DNA from: Thermothelomyces thermophilus ATCC 42464
Lineage: Eukaryota; Ascomycota; Sordariomycetes; Sordariales; Chaetomiaceae
NCBI RefSeq assembly: GCF_000226095.1
Contig: NC_016475.1
Coordinates: forward strand, 2,914,001 to 2,978,000
DNA length: 64,000 nucleotides
Direction of reading: 5' to 3'
A program made the position numbers and the translations under genes. Shown here one piece after another: positions 32,940 through 42,903 of this stretch (positions are counted from its first letter, which is position 1; each line of letters starts with the position of its first letter). A model generated the notes under the pieces. That model searched no databases. It saw only the letters and a list, made by a program, of their open reading frames with translations, and was not told the DNA's origin.

Positions 32940-35900
32940 TGCAAATTAAGGTCCTTTAGTAGAATACCTAAGGTAATAAACAGGCCCTCGAGGTCTTACT
33001 AGAGGAGGCTAAATACGACCTACTAACTATCTAGGAACCGTAGATCAACCGGTTTACAGGGTTAACATACTGCCCCTAGGCTTCGAAATACCACCTAGTC
33101 TATAAGCCTAGAGGCAAAGCGGCTATCCTAGTAGCCAAACGATTCCTAGTCAGCTAATAGGACTATTTGGCAAAAGAGAACTAGTATAAGGTAACCTTCC
33201 TGGCCCTAGGAGAGAGGGGGTTCGAGCTCTAGTCAATCTATAATAATAAGGGGGAGTAGGCCCTCTTACGGGACCTGCTAACCCTACCTCGGCCAACCTA
33301 CCCCCTAGTTCTTATAGGTGACTTTAACCTCTACTACCTAGTCTAGGACCTATTTAATAGGCTTAGCCTAGGGGCTAGGGACTTCCTTAGCCTTATAGAC
33401 TAGTAGAACCTTAACCTACGTACGCCCTATGGCTAGGTCACTAGGGCACCCCAAGGGGACCAACGTAGCCGGCCTTCTACGATAGACCTATTCTAGGCCT
33501 TGGCAGGGCTAGAAGCGACCTATAGGGATATTGCAGAACGTAGGAAGTCCGACTACTACCTACAGGCCCTAAACATCTCCCTCTAGGGGACTAAAGGGCC
33601 CGTACCGGCTAGTAAAGGGTAGGACTAGAAGAGCCTAGACAAGGAGGTCACGCGGGCCGAGGCGGCCCACCTCCTACTCCGGCTTGGTAGGTAGGCATCG
33701 GCCCCGGCCGGGCCTGTTTTCCGGGGCCTGGAGGAGCTCCTATAGGCCTTCGACAGGCTTATAGAGGCCCTCGAGGAGATAGCTATGGTCTTGGCCCTGG
33801 TAAAGAAGGCTAGTACGGGTAGCAAACGAGCTCGATAGTAGACAAAGGAGGTTCGGGAGGCCCGGAAGAGGGCCAAGGAGGCAGAGAGGGCCTATAGGGG
33901 TACCCTAAACCCCTATACGCAAGAGGCACTTCGGCAGGCCCTATAGGACTAGGCCAAGACCATTACAGCCGCGAAGACCAAGAGCTAGAGAGCCACGTTA
34001 CAAGAGGCAACCAACCGGCCGGACCTGCTATAGAGGCTAGAGAGATAGACAAGGCTACAAAGCCACCTACCGGTTGACCCCCTAAAGCTCCTAGCCTTCG
34101 AAGGAAGGCTTACAACCTACTAATAGAAGGCTAGAGCACTAGCCGATAAGTTCTTTCCGAACCCGGAAGTAGACCTGTTGGATATCAACGACCTAGATCT
34201 AAACGACTACTAGGAGCCGAAGTTCGAAATAAGCTAGGAGGTTATAGTAGGCAAAGTCAAGGTAGTACTAGCTAGGGCGGCCCTATAGAAAGCCCTGGGG
34301 GAGGACCTCCTCTCTATAGGCCTATTAAAGGCCTATAGGCGGCCGTTCTACCAGATACTAGCTAAACTAGCCTTGGAGAGCCTACGGCTCGGCTGTTTCC
34401 CGGCCCGGTTTAAAAGGGCTAAGACAGTAGTCCTCCGTAAGCCCGGCAAATCCCTATAGGCCTACTTTACCCTAGGTAGCTATAGGCCTATAGCGCTCCT
34501 ACTAATAGTAGGTAAGGTGCTAGAGGCTATAGTTACCTAGAAGGTAACGGCCGTTACAGAGGCCTACGGGCTTCTCCTGGCCGAGCAGATAGGCAACCGG
34601 GAACATAGGTCTATGGAATTAGCCATTCGGCTTGTTACGGCCTAGGTTTAGAAGGCTTAGAGGTATAAGGCGGCTACCTCCCTCTTATAGCTTAATATCT
34701 TAGAGGCTTTTAACACTATTAACTATACCCGGCTACTAGCCACTTTACAGAGCTAGGGCTTCCTAAAGTGGTTAGTAGTCTAGGTCAGGGAGTAGCTATA
34801 GGATAGGGTAGCTATCCTTTACTTCGATAGCTAGGAAATAGGGGATATAATGGTAAGGGCCAGGGTCCTATAGGGGTTACCCCTCTCCCCTATACTATTT
34901 ATCCTCTATATAGCCTCCTTCTACTAGGCCATTCGCTAGGCTAGCCCCGTAATTAGTTTAATAGGCTTTGCCGATAATACTAACCTCCTAGCCTTTGGGA
35001 GGGCTAAGGAGGCCTATAATGGTTAGCTATAGAGGGCCTAGAAGGCCTGCCTCCAGTAGGCAAGGACCCGGGGTATGGCTTTTACCCCGGAAAAGTGCAA
35101 GCTTATCTACTTTAACAGGGGCCAGAAACAGTGGTCGCGACCGCTAGAGCTCCTATAGCCCGGAGGGGGTACTACTACTATAGCCCCTTCGAAGTCGGCC
35201 AGATTCCTCGGGGTCTAGCTAGACTAGAGGCTATAATAGGGCCCCTACTATATAAAGGTAGCTAAGAAGCTAGAAACCCAGGAGTTTGCCCTAACTAGGC
35301 TCGCTACGAAGACCTAGGGCCCTAGCCTCCTACGGGCCCACGAGGTCTATACTAAGTGTATCTATAGCGCCTTAGCCTATAGAGCCTCGAACTTCTATAA
35401 GCCTACCAAGCCAGGGGGTAAGCCGGAAAGCCTTGCTAGGGAACTATCGAAGGCCTAATATAGGGCCCTTCGAGTAGTTACCGGGGCCTATAAGGCTACC
35501 CCTATCCGGTGCCTCGAAACAGAAGCCTAGGTACTACCCCTCGACCTCTATCTTAACAAGAGGCTAGCCGACTTCGAAGCTAAACTTGACTAACTACTCT
35601 TATAGACCAGGGCAGGTCTAGGGGCCGCCTAGGTCCCTATAAGGGCTCTTATCTAACAGGCCTATAATAGGCTTAGCCAGAGGTTCCAGAAGAGAAGGGC
35701 CAGGGCAAGGGGCCGGGAGCCAAAGCCTATAGCCCTAGAGGTAGTAAGGTCGACGGTCCGGTAATAGGTTTAGGAGGGCTATAGAGGGGGTCGACCCCCC
35801 CTACAGACCTTACAAAGAAGGCCACGGGCGACGGAACTAGCTATATTAGCCAGCTAGAGCAACCGTTAGAGGGCCGACTAAGCCGGTAGGAGGATATAGC

Positions 35901-36350
35901 GCGTATTAGACAAGGACCCTCTGTGCCTGGTTTTTACAAGGGAAGGCCTACAAAGGTACTAGGGCCTAACAAAGGCCTAGAGCTCCCTACTGGTATAGGC
36001 CCGTACAGGGGCTATTAGCCTCCGTGACTTCCTTTTTAAGGTTCAAGTTCCGGGGGTCAGTACCCCCTACTGTGCCTATAGCCAAGGGAAGGAAACTATA
36101 GAGCACCTAGTCGTATGGTGCCCGAACCCACCAAGAAGCCGAACGTAGGAATCCTAGGAAATACGGTCGTAAAGGGACCTTGACCTCGTTTTGCGGGGTA
36201 TAGGGGCCCGTAACCATCGTTTGGCAAGGAGGGTTCTACGGTGGCTAATAGACCTAAGGAGGCTCCCGGAATACTACCTTGTAGGAGGGCTAGACCGGGA
36301 AGGAAGGCCTCTTTAGGGCCATTCTAGCCACTTCTCCTTTTCTTTGTAGT
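32940..36350 (+). pseudogene. LINE-1 ORF2: endonuclease and reverse transcriptase
   Basis: APE endonuclease motif IGDFNLYY near 33320-33345; RT from about 34240, with GSYRPIALL near 34480 and active site GFADNTNLLAF at about 34965-35000 (Asp to Asn by RIP); thumb segment GMAFTPEKCKLIYF near 35075-35115; C-terminal Cys/His element (CAYSQGKETIEHLVVWCP) at about 36070-36125. Typical of Tad1/I-clade LINEs. Broken by many TAGs. Confidence 0.9.
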
Positions 36351-36507
36351 GTATTAGTATTCTAGATCAGGCGTTAAAGGAGGGACAGAGGTTTTTATCC
36401 GGCCTATTAGGCACGGTTTCCTTTGTATATAACTAGAGAGGCTCTGGCATGCTTATCAACATAACGGCGTAGGACTAATAATAATAATAATAATACTATT
36501 ATAGTTA

Positions 36508-37060
36508 GTATAAGCATTATAAGAGCTATTAGACGTATAGGCAATTAGTATATATCTTCTTATATTTATAGAAACTATATATATAATAGTAGTAGTAAAG
36601 CTAGCACCGGAATGATTACGACATTTGCTAAAAGAACGTCTTACTAGAGCTAACTGTATATATATTTTATAAGGCACCTTACAAAGCTTACTAGCTACGA
36701 TATCGCTATATTTAGTTAGCTCGAACGAACTTAACGTAACTAGCAAAGCATTAGAAAACTGTAAAACCAGTAATAAAATCAATCGAACAGAGATAATAGG
36801 AACACTTATAGATTAGAAGCTTTAGCATGCTTACACTTTTAAGGCATTATAGGAGTAGGAGTCGACCTGCTAGTAGTTATAGTATTTGCGGCAGGTATAC
36901 CTAATAAGTCATCTATTGATTCGAGCGTAGGAGGCGTTATCCTATTACTATTACAATTAAAACTAGTAATACTATTACTACTACGGTTACAATGGCTATA
37001 TTTGATCTATAGCTTTAAAGGAATCGCTTTACTATACTTGACTCTTTTAGACTTCCAAAT
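36508..37060 (-). pseudogene. Copia-1 3' antisense coding trace, proximal part
   Basis: Minus-strand open frame from about 36782 (MILLLVLQ) through YTNYNS that continues in frame across the LINE-1 insertion point into 31267-31195 (LTFYVKLVKDLIKALL) when LINE-1 and one duplication are removed. Upstream, another minus frame reads FHIWKSKRVKYSKAIPLK and PPTLESIDDLLGIPAA. The frames differ, so an intron or indels are possible. Function unknown. Confidence 0.38.
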
Positions 37061-37175
37061 ATGGAAGGCAGGCCCCTGAAGGAGCTATCAAGGTAAGAGC
37101 GACAAAGGATATAACACTAAGAATAGTATTACTATAAAGTGTAGTTAAACGACTACTGTGTTTAACTAGGGGGTG

Positions 37176-37388
37176 TGTCGGAAGCTGTAGAGCTTCTAAA
37201 CGTATTAGCCACGCGTTTGCCACAGCTGTATGAGGCTGTTTAACGCTTTGGCCAGTCCCTTTATCTATAAATACCACTCTTTTTGTCTCCTTTGTAGATA
37301 GCTTCAACAAGGCACTCTTTCCTTCGTATAGCCACCTACTACGGGCACTGCTTTTAACGCTCCCGGAAGCTCATCACTACGTTCGGCA
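37176..37388 (+). repeat. Copia-1 3' LTR
   Basis: 213 bp, ends TTCGGCA at 37388, followed by the ATTGT duplication. Preceded by a G-rich polypurine tract (CTAGGGGG). Confidence 0.95.
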
Positions 37389-37393
37389 ATTGT

Positions 37394-37447
37394 AATTTAT
37401 TGTTTATCTTTGTTTATCTCCCGTTCTTATTGTTTAGCATTGCAGCA
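37394..37447 (-). repeat. Older LTR fragment (right part)
   Basis: Completes the split LTR begun at 17403-17571; on the minus strand it starts TGCTGCAATGC. See that entry for the reasoning. Confidence 0.4.
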
Positions 37448-38343
37448 TGAGCTATGCCGGGGATCACTTAGGGCAGCGAGCATCTGATCATTTCAACAGA
37501 TATGTTTAAAAGGGGGGAGGTGCCTTACCTAGTTGATGTCGGAAAGAATTGTATCTACGGATAATATGCGTGTTTTTTACTGATGGCACGCCAACGGTGA
37601 GGAACATGTAATTACGATTACAGAACAGAGACCTAATTAATTATTAAACGAGTAACAAGCGCAACCCGAAACCTGGACTGGGCCGCGGGATCGGGGTAAG
37701 CGTTTCAAAAAGTAAGACGTTAGCAGGAGAGTTTCCGAGGCTTCCTCGTACCGCGATAAATCAATATTTGTCATAGGTCCACGATGAGGGGATGGGTCGC
37801 GAAGTGAGGCCTGCTGCTGAGAGTTACTAGTAATGTGCACCTTGTGGGACCTTGATGGCCTGGCTGTTCAGGCTGGTCATCAAGGTGCATCAGGCGCGCG
37901 CATATGAACATGAGTGTTTCCCTGGCCCCTTCCCTCCATTCTCTGGTCCTCATCGCGTTATTCAATTTTTTTTCTTTACTTTTCTATCCTCATTTTCATC
38001 AGACAACTCTCTCGACCGCCGAGCTACGTTGTTGAAGAGTCCTCGTTGCTTTCCGAATATTCTTTTCTCACAAACCTCGGAGCATATTATGCTAGCAGCT
38101 GCGTTTTGCTTTTTCCGAGTGGCTATGCTGGCGACTAATTAACCACTGATAATAGTCTCGGCCAGTTGATAGCAACACGGTGGTATGTACTGTATGTATG
38201 TACATACAGTACAGTACATTTTAAGCCTATTCACGCCGCCTCAGCAAAGGGCTTAGAGAAACAAAAAGAACAGAGAAGAAGAAGGAGGAGGAGGAGGAGA
38301 AAAGGAGTCGACGGACAAAAGAAATCAAACAAAAACAGAAGAG
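37448..38343. other. Intergenic, promoter side of the F-box-like gene
   Basis: Returns to ordinary base composition. Contains a short GTAC/TACA-rich inverted cluster at 38184-38217 (TGTATGTATGTACATACAGT) and an A/G-rich leader just before the next ATG. No gene recognised. Confidence 0.5.
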
Positions 38344-39753
38344 ATGGCAGTTCTTGGCCGTGATATCACGTTGCTCGTCTCAGAGCACGTCGACATGGAC
38401 TCCCTGGCTCGTCTCATGCTCAGCTCCAGGGCCAACTACCGGCTCATCAGGGGCTACGAACGATCCATCGTGAAGGCCAAGATCGCAAGGCTGGTCCGCG
38501 ATCCCGTGCTCGAACCCCCTCTCGGAGCGGTTCTGTCCTCGTCTACTCCCGACCGGCTTGGTCTGGCCCGCGAGGTCCTAAGCCCCATGAGCTTCGCCGT
38601 CGCCCGGGAGCTGGAAGCACGAGAGCGCCGCATCGCCCGTCTCCTGGGTTCCCCGGGGTCTCCACCCTCGGGCGGCCGTCCCTCGCAAATCACCGACGCC
38701 ATCGGCCGGCTTGTCCTCTTCCGCGACCTCCCGCCGCGCCAGATGGAACGCCTGCTCGACGGCCTCCGGGACGCTTGCAGGGTGGCCGACCGCATCGCCG
38801 ACTGCGCGGCTCCCATCCGCCTTGCAGAGGAAGATGGAGGAGATGAGGAGGAGGAGGAGGAGGAGGACGAACCCTGGACCAGCGATCTCCGACGAGACGC
38901 ACGCCAGGCCGCCCTCGAGGAGCGGATCCACCTCGCTCGTCAGAGGTACATCCGCTCGCTGGGTCCCGTCCGCCTCGCCTTCCTGGCGCTCCTGACGAGC
39001 CTGGCGGGGATGCTGTACGCTCGACGGCCACCGGACCCCCTTCATCCTCCTTCTGCCCCTCGTGCTCCTCCAGCTCCCGACAACAACAACAACGACGACG
39101 ACCCAGACCCATTTCGGTGGGAGCGCGTCATCGCGTTCAAGGAGGCTTTTCTCCGGCACGGCACCGTCATCCTCTGCGCTCTGCTGTGTCCTCCCGAGAA
39201 GCCCTACCACACGAACATGAAAACAGACGCCGATTGTTCTCCCCCCTCCACCTCTTCCTCCTCATTTTCTTCTTCTTCTCGCTCGACCCACCATGAACAC
39301 CCCCGGAGCCAACCGACGCGGTACTATGAAGCGCAGGTGGCCGCGGTGCTCACAGAGCTGCTGGAGTACGAGGCGGGGGGGCACTGGCAGGCCTGGCGAC
39401 CCGCCGACCAGGACGGCGGCGCCGCCAGGCCGATCCCGGACAGCCTGCACATGACCATGATGCAGGCGTTTCGGAGCACGGAGGAGAAGGGGGAGGAGGA
39501 GGAGGAGGAGGAGGAGGGGAAGGGGGAGGGGAAGGGGGAGGGAAAAGAAGAGGGACAAGAGGATACCGATGGCGACAGGCGTCTCGGCGCCGGCGTCGTT
39601 GCCAATCCCAGCACGGAGGAGGACGCGGTTGTAAGTGATGCATCCTCCTCACCAACGACAGCACCGCCGCTGTCACCCCCGCCGCAGATTCCGACGTTGA
39701 TCCAGCCGGACTCCAGAGAAGCGCTGATACTCAGGTGGGTCAGGCAGCGGTAG
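38344..39753 (+). CDS. F-box-like hypothetical protein
   Basis: Single-exon ORF of 469 residues. The first 50 residues (DITLLVSEHVDMDSLARLML, then SSRANYRLIRGYER) look like a degenerate F-box, which would dock to Skp1 of an SCF ubiquitin ligase. The rest is mostly charged and low complexity: an acidic run at about 171-182, a Pro/Asn/Asp-rich linker at 240-265, a serine run near 305-320 and a long Glu/Gly/Lys block at about 380-405. No substrate-binding repeat is seen. The downstream low-complexity blocks explain the long antisense ORFs. F-box assignment is moderate; coding status is well supported by GC-rich third positions and length. Confidence 0.72.
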   Translation: MAVLGRDITLLVSEHVDMDSLARLMLSSRANYRLIRGYERSIVKAKIARLVRDPVLEPPLGAVLSSSTPDRLGLAREVLSPMSFAVARELEARERRIARLLGSPGSPPSGGRPSQITDAIGRLVLFRDLPPRQMERLLDGLRDACRVADRIADCAAPIRLAEEDGGDEEEEEEEDEPWTSDLRRDARQAALEERIHLARQRYIRSLGPVRLAFLALLTSLAGMLYARRPPDPLHPPSAPRAPPAPDNNNNDDDPDPFRWERVIAFKEAFLRHGTVILCALLCPPEKPYHTNMKTDADCSPPSTSSSSFSSSSRSTHHEHPRSQPTRYYEAQVAAVLTELLEYEAGGHWQAWRPADQDGGAARPIPDSLHMTMMQAFRSTEEKGEEEEEEEEGKGEGKGEGKEEGQEDTDGDRRLGAGVVANPSTEEDAVVSDASSSPTTAPPLSPPPQIPTLIQPDSREALILRWVRQR

Positions 39754-40216
39754 CCCGGCCGAGCCCGATCTGTGTGCGGTTTCTGAGCTGGCCCCTTGGG
39801 GCAAATGCAATCTTCTTTCCCTTGATTTATTGACTGTTGGGGTCTGATCCGGGGTTGGGATAGCACCGAGGTGGCATAGTTGGTTTTCTAGAGATTTAAA
39901 TTGGAGACCAGAATATACGACAGAAGTGGTTCAAATTACTAGGCAACCTGTCAAAGCATAATTACACTGGAAGTGTTCAAGTCAAAAACCTCGGAGCAAC
40001 AAGCTACAATCCATGCCCAAACAAAAAACTTGTCGGGTTGAGAAGCGAATTATGTGAAATGACAAACAATTAATTGGGAGAGTATCAGGCCTAGACCGAG
40101 CGAAGCAATCGCAGAAAAACAACAGCGCAATGAGACTTAAAACCACCATTTTCCCCAGTTGCTCTCACTCGCCCCATGCCGGGACCCAAACTTCATCGTC
40201 CCTCCCTCGCGACAGT
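39754..40216. other. Intergenic between convergent genes
   Basis: 463 bp between the stop of the F-box-like gene and the stop of the minus-strand RRM gene; AT-rich in the middle, as expected for 3' UTRs. Nothing else seen. Confidence 0.55.
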
Positions 40217-41203
40217 TTAGTGGATCGTCTCCGGGTTTCCGACCCCCGACGGTGCAGCCGGCTTCTGTTCCGACTCGGTTGCCACGGCCTCGGCCGGCGC
40301 AGCGCCGGGCACATCCTTCTTCTCCCCGCCCTCCGCCGGCGCCGGCGCCGCCGCCGCGGACCCCTGGCTACTGAAGCGGCCCAAGACCTTGTCCATCCCC
40401 GGGACCTTATCCAGACCGAGTCCCTTGTACAGGCTGCCGCCCGTCTCCTCCTTCTTGAGCTCGGCCAGCCGCCTGGCCTCGTTGTGGATGTCCTGGACCT
40501 GCCTCTGGCTGGTGGTGTAGAAGTCGACGATCCGCTTGCCCGTCGGGGTGTTGCTGGCCTTCTCGAAGTACGAGTTGAGCCCGGTGAGCAGGGAGCTGGC
40601 GCGCTGGGTGATGCCGTAGCTGGCGTCGGCGGCGCGGGCGTGGTCGGTGGCGTGCGTCCGCTCGTCGAGCTGGCGCAGCGTCTTGACGAAGCGCGCCGTG
40701 ATGTTGTGCTGCTCGTCGAGCGCGATCGCCTTCTGCAGGCCCTGGTCGGCCACCAGGTAGCCGTGCGCCAGGATCTCGGCCAGGATGCGCGAGCGCGGCT
40801 TCTCCTCCTGCGTCAGCACCGAGGATGCGTCGCCGGCCCCGCGCTCGGCCGCCTCCGCCGAGCTCTCCTGCGGCGGCGGGGTCGAGACGTTGTCGCCCGT
40901 CACCGTGATCTCGTTGCCACCGAGCTGGGTGTGGTTCAGAAGCAGGGCGGTACGCGCGGCCGTCTCCTTCTCGAAGTTGACGGTTGCGGATTTGGTCTCG
41001 CCTTCGCTGGTGATATCGATGGAGGAAATCTTGCCGCTGTGTGATGGTTCGCAATGATCAGCAAACGTGTCTGTCCATCGGACGTTGATGTGTGCGAAGG
41101 GCCGGTTGCTTGGGAAGAAGACTTACCAAAAGCTGAAGAAATCCTTAATCTCCTTATCCTCGGTCTGCGCACCGATGTTTTTGACGTGGACTGTGGTCGC
41201 CAT
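40217..41203 (-). CDS. Vip1-like RRM protein
   Basis: Minus-strand exons 41203-41127 and 41036-40217 (intron 41126-41037, 90 bp, donor GTAAGT) give 298 residues. Start MATTVHVKNIG forms the first strand and RNP2 of an RNA recognition motif; CGKISSIDI and SATVNFE (RNP1-like) follow across the splice, and ALLLNHTQLGGNEI completes the domain by about residue 70. The remainder is a helical region (AHGYLVADQGLQKAI, RQVQDIHNEARRLAEL) and an Ala/Pro/Glu-rich tail. This is the conserved fungal family named after fission yeast Vip1; it is abundant and cytoplasmic, but its RNA targets are not well known. The splice restores the RRM exactly, which supports the model. Confidence 0.9.
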
Positions 41204-41910
41204 GGTAGTAGCTGCGGCAGGTGGATTGCTTGATGCTTGTGCGTAGGAGTTGCAGATTGCAGGTCGGTGCAGACAGAACAGGCTCAATGACTGTCGTAGA
41301 ATATCCGATGAGAAAAAAAAAAATTTCGGCCAATTTATCCACAAACAGGTAGGTTAGTGGTCAGTCGTATTTGAGAATGCAGAGGGGGGAATTGCCGATA
41401 GAACGGGCGCTATTACCTTTTTCTAGTCGGGTGACGGTTTAGAACGCGCGTTGGGTGCGGAGGAGGAGCTCCTGTTGAGGGGAGGGGCGAACCATGTCGT
41501 CATCTCCTGATTGCGGGGCCGTTGAGCTAGTTCGGTGAGTGCATGTGAATGCTGGGCTGTGCAGTGGCCGAAGTTAGTTGATACCCTGGTGGAACTTCTC
41601 AGGTGGCGGTCTCCACGCAGCGGATACGGACCCCTGTTGGCTGCGCAAGACATCGTGGCTTGTCAATGCCTCCGTTCTGAGAAGTACATTCACTTTAATC
41701 GTGAATGTACGGATTACACTAGTTACTACGGACCACGAATGAGCACAGACCCTAGAAGGAACCTTATGTCAGGGTCCAGAGACCCTAGACTACTCAGTAT
41801 AGTTGTATAACCATAAATTTCATTCTACCCTACTCGTGTCGAAGCATATCTCATTTCAAACTCTGCAATGCCGCTAACATTAACAAACCTGAATCACGGC
41901 CAAACGCAAT
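41204..41910. other. Upstream region of the RRM gene and 3' flank of the orphan ORF
   Basis: Probable 5' UTR and promoter of the Vip1-like gene, with an A-run at 41310-41320, then unremarkable DNA with an ACGGATTAC word at 41709-41717. No gene is supported. Confidence 0.5.
41684..41710. repeat. 10-bp inverted repeat with 7-base loop
   Basis: GTACATTCAC, loop TTTAATC, GTGAATGTAC: a perfect stem that runs directly into ACGGATTACACTAGT. It may be another member of the ACGGATTA word group. Confidence 0.7.
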
Positions 41911-42681
41911 TCAAACTGAAGCGCTTGGCTTAGCATGTTCGTGTTTGTCGAATTTCCTCTCAAGTTCGTCCTCCATAGGGCCCCTCGGATTTGATGTCAA
42001 ATGCTGCCATAGTATTAGCTCGATGTCCTGGTCAATCTTTCTTATTTGTGGCTGCTCAAAACGAACCTCCAGAGCCACCTTGTTGACATCTTCCTTGTGT
42101 GACGCATCGTCCGTTCCCTTGCCGGACGCGGGGACATCGTGCAACTGCTTGCCCGTAGACCGCTCGGGAGGAGGTGATTGACCGCCCTCAGGCATGTTGG
42201 ATATTGTGGGTTGGTAGTGGCTAGATATCGGGAGGGATATTCTCTTGGGCGCAGGATTAGTCAGCCTCGACTCGCCTGAAGCTAACGAATTTTCTTCTCG
42301 GGTGAAAGCGCGGGTTTGTTTTACGAGTTGCTGTTTGAGCTGCGACTCTGATACCAGTGTGTGCTCACATTTATACGCTTCGAGCCGTTGCTTGACATCA
42401 GTGTTCCTCCACATCCCGTCATTCAAACACATTACATCATGGCCCGTCACCAGTACCTTGCTGACTTGGCTGGGAACGCACTTGACAAGGTTCCGCTTAT
42501 CGGGACCTGTGAAGCCCCACTCTTTCCTGAGGGCCGCAGTGGGGTTCGGCACCGTTGTAACCGCCCAGGTGGGGGCCTTGTCCCTGAGCCTTCCCAGGAC
42601 TCCTGATTCACTCCCACACCACTTGGCAGCGCGCGAAGCCAATGGCCGCATAAACGGCCAGATTGCTCCGTAGCGGGCCAT
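41911..42681 (-). CDS. Orphan hypothetical protein
   Basis: Uninterrupted minus-strand ORF of 256 residues beginning MARYGAIWPF. The first 35 residues are basic, lack acidic residues until the low 20s and contain hydrophobic spacing, so a mitochondrial leader is possible. The middle is hydrophilic with no recognised domain; the C-terminus has a charged helix (IRKIDQDIELILWQH and DELERKFDKHEHAK). GC content is lower than in neighbouring genes and a 142-codon ORF opposes it, so a chance ORF or unrecognised introns cannot be excluded. Confidence 0.45.
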   Translation of the reverse strand: MARYGAIWPFMRPLASRAAKWCGSESGVLGRLRDKAPTWAVTTVPNPTAALRKEWGFTGPDKRNLVKCVPSQVSKVLVTGHDVMCLNDGMWRNTDVKQRLEAYKCEHTLVSESQLKQQLVKQTRAFTREENSLASGESRLTNPAPKRISLPISSHYQPTISNMPEGGQSPPPERSTGKQLHDVPASGKGTDDASHKEDVNKVALEVRFEQPQIRKIDQDIELILWQHLTSNPRGPMEDELERKFDKHEHAKPSASV

Positions 42682-42903
42682 CCATTGACTGTATCTGTTT
42701 TGGCCGCAAGCTCTTGAAACACTCGTTTCCGAACCGCACTTGAGCTCGGAAACCTAGCTTTGAACCTTAACATTCCGCCATCGTTTTTGATTCTCGGGCC
42801 TCGTCCCCCGCCCTCCCACAACCCCTCCCTCTCTCTTCGTTCCACCTCTCGCTGTCGACCTTGCCATCAACTACATAGTACGCGAGTGCACGACGACAAC
42901 ACC
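42682..42903. promoter_or_regulatory. Short divergent upstream region
   Basis: 222 bp between the starts of the orphan ORF (minus) and the coiled-coil gene (plus). The 3' half is very pyrimidine-rich (CCCTCCC-type runs at 42800-42850), a common feature of fungal core promoters. Confidence 0.45.

Larger units (their letters stand above)
31282..36493 (+). mobile_element. LINE-1: Tad-like non-LTR retrotransposon, near full length, in Copia-1
   Basis: 5.2 kb flanked by a 14-bp duplication (31268-31281 and 36494-36507) and ending in a (TAA)n tail at about 36476-36493. Plus-strand ORF1 ends in three CCHC-like knuckles; ORF2 carries an APE-type endonuclease, RT, and a C-terminal Cys/His motif. No LTRs. 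Stops are mostly TAG. CpG dinucleotides are still abundant, while CpA/TpG are depleted, so it was hit by RIP but not by general deamination. It is far more GC-rich than the LTR elements. Confidence 0.93.
17572..37388 (+). mobile_element. Copia-1: Ty1/Copia LTR retrotransposon, RIP-degraded, with two nested insertions
   Basis: Two 213-bp direct repeats starting TGTCGGAAGC and ending TTCGGCA bound the element, and ATTGT flanks it on both sides (17567-17571 and 37389-37393). Without Gypsy-1 and LINE-1 it is about 7.0 kb. Order on the plus strand is LTR, primer-binding site, gag, GAG-pre/integrase, reverse transcriptase, RNase H, 3' region, G-rich polypurine tract (about 37169-37175), LTR. Integrase before RT is the Copia order. 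Frames are broken by many TAG/TAA codons, consistent with RIP of CAG, CAA and TGG codons. Confidence 0.95.

Noticed and set aside
17785-37175. Host genes or biosynthetic cluster hidden in the AT-rich block
   Set aside because: All of the block is accounted for by Copia-1, Gypsy-1 and LINE-1 with their duplications; no unmutated host ORF remains.
38600-39700. Several long antisense ORFs opposite the F-box-like gene
   Set aside because: Caused by its GAG/GGA-rich low-complexity blocks; no independent support.
40130-41044. 304-codon plus-strand ORF
   Set aside because: Antisense of the Vip1-like RRM gene, whose spliced reading is clearly the real one.
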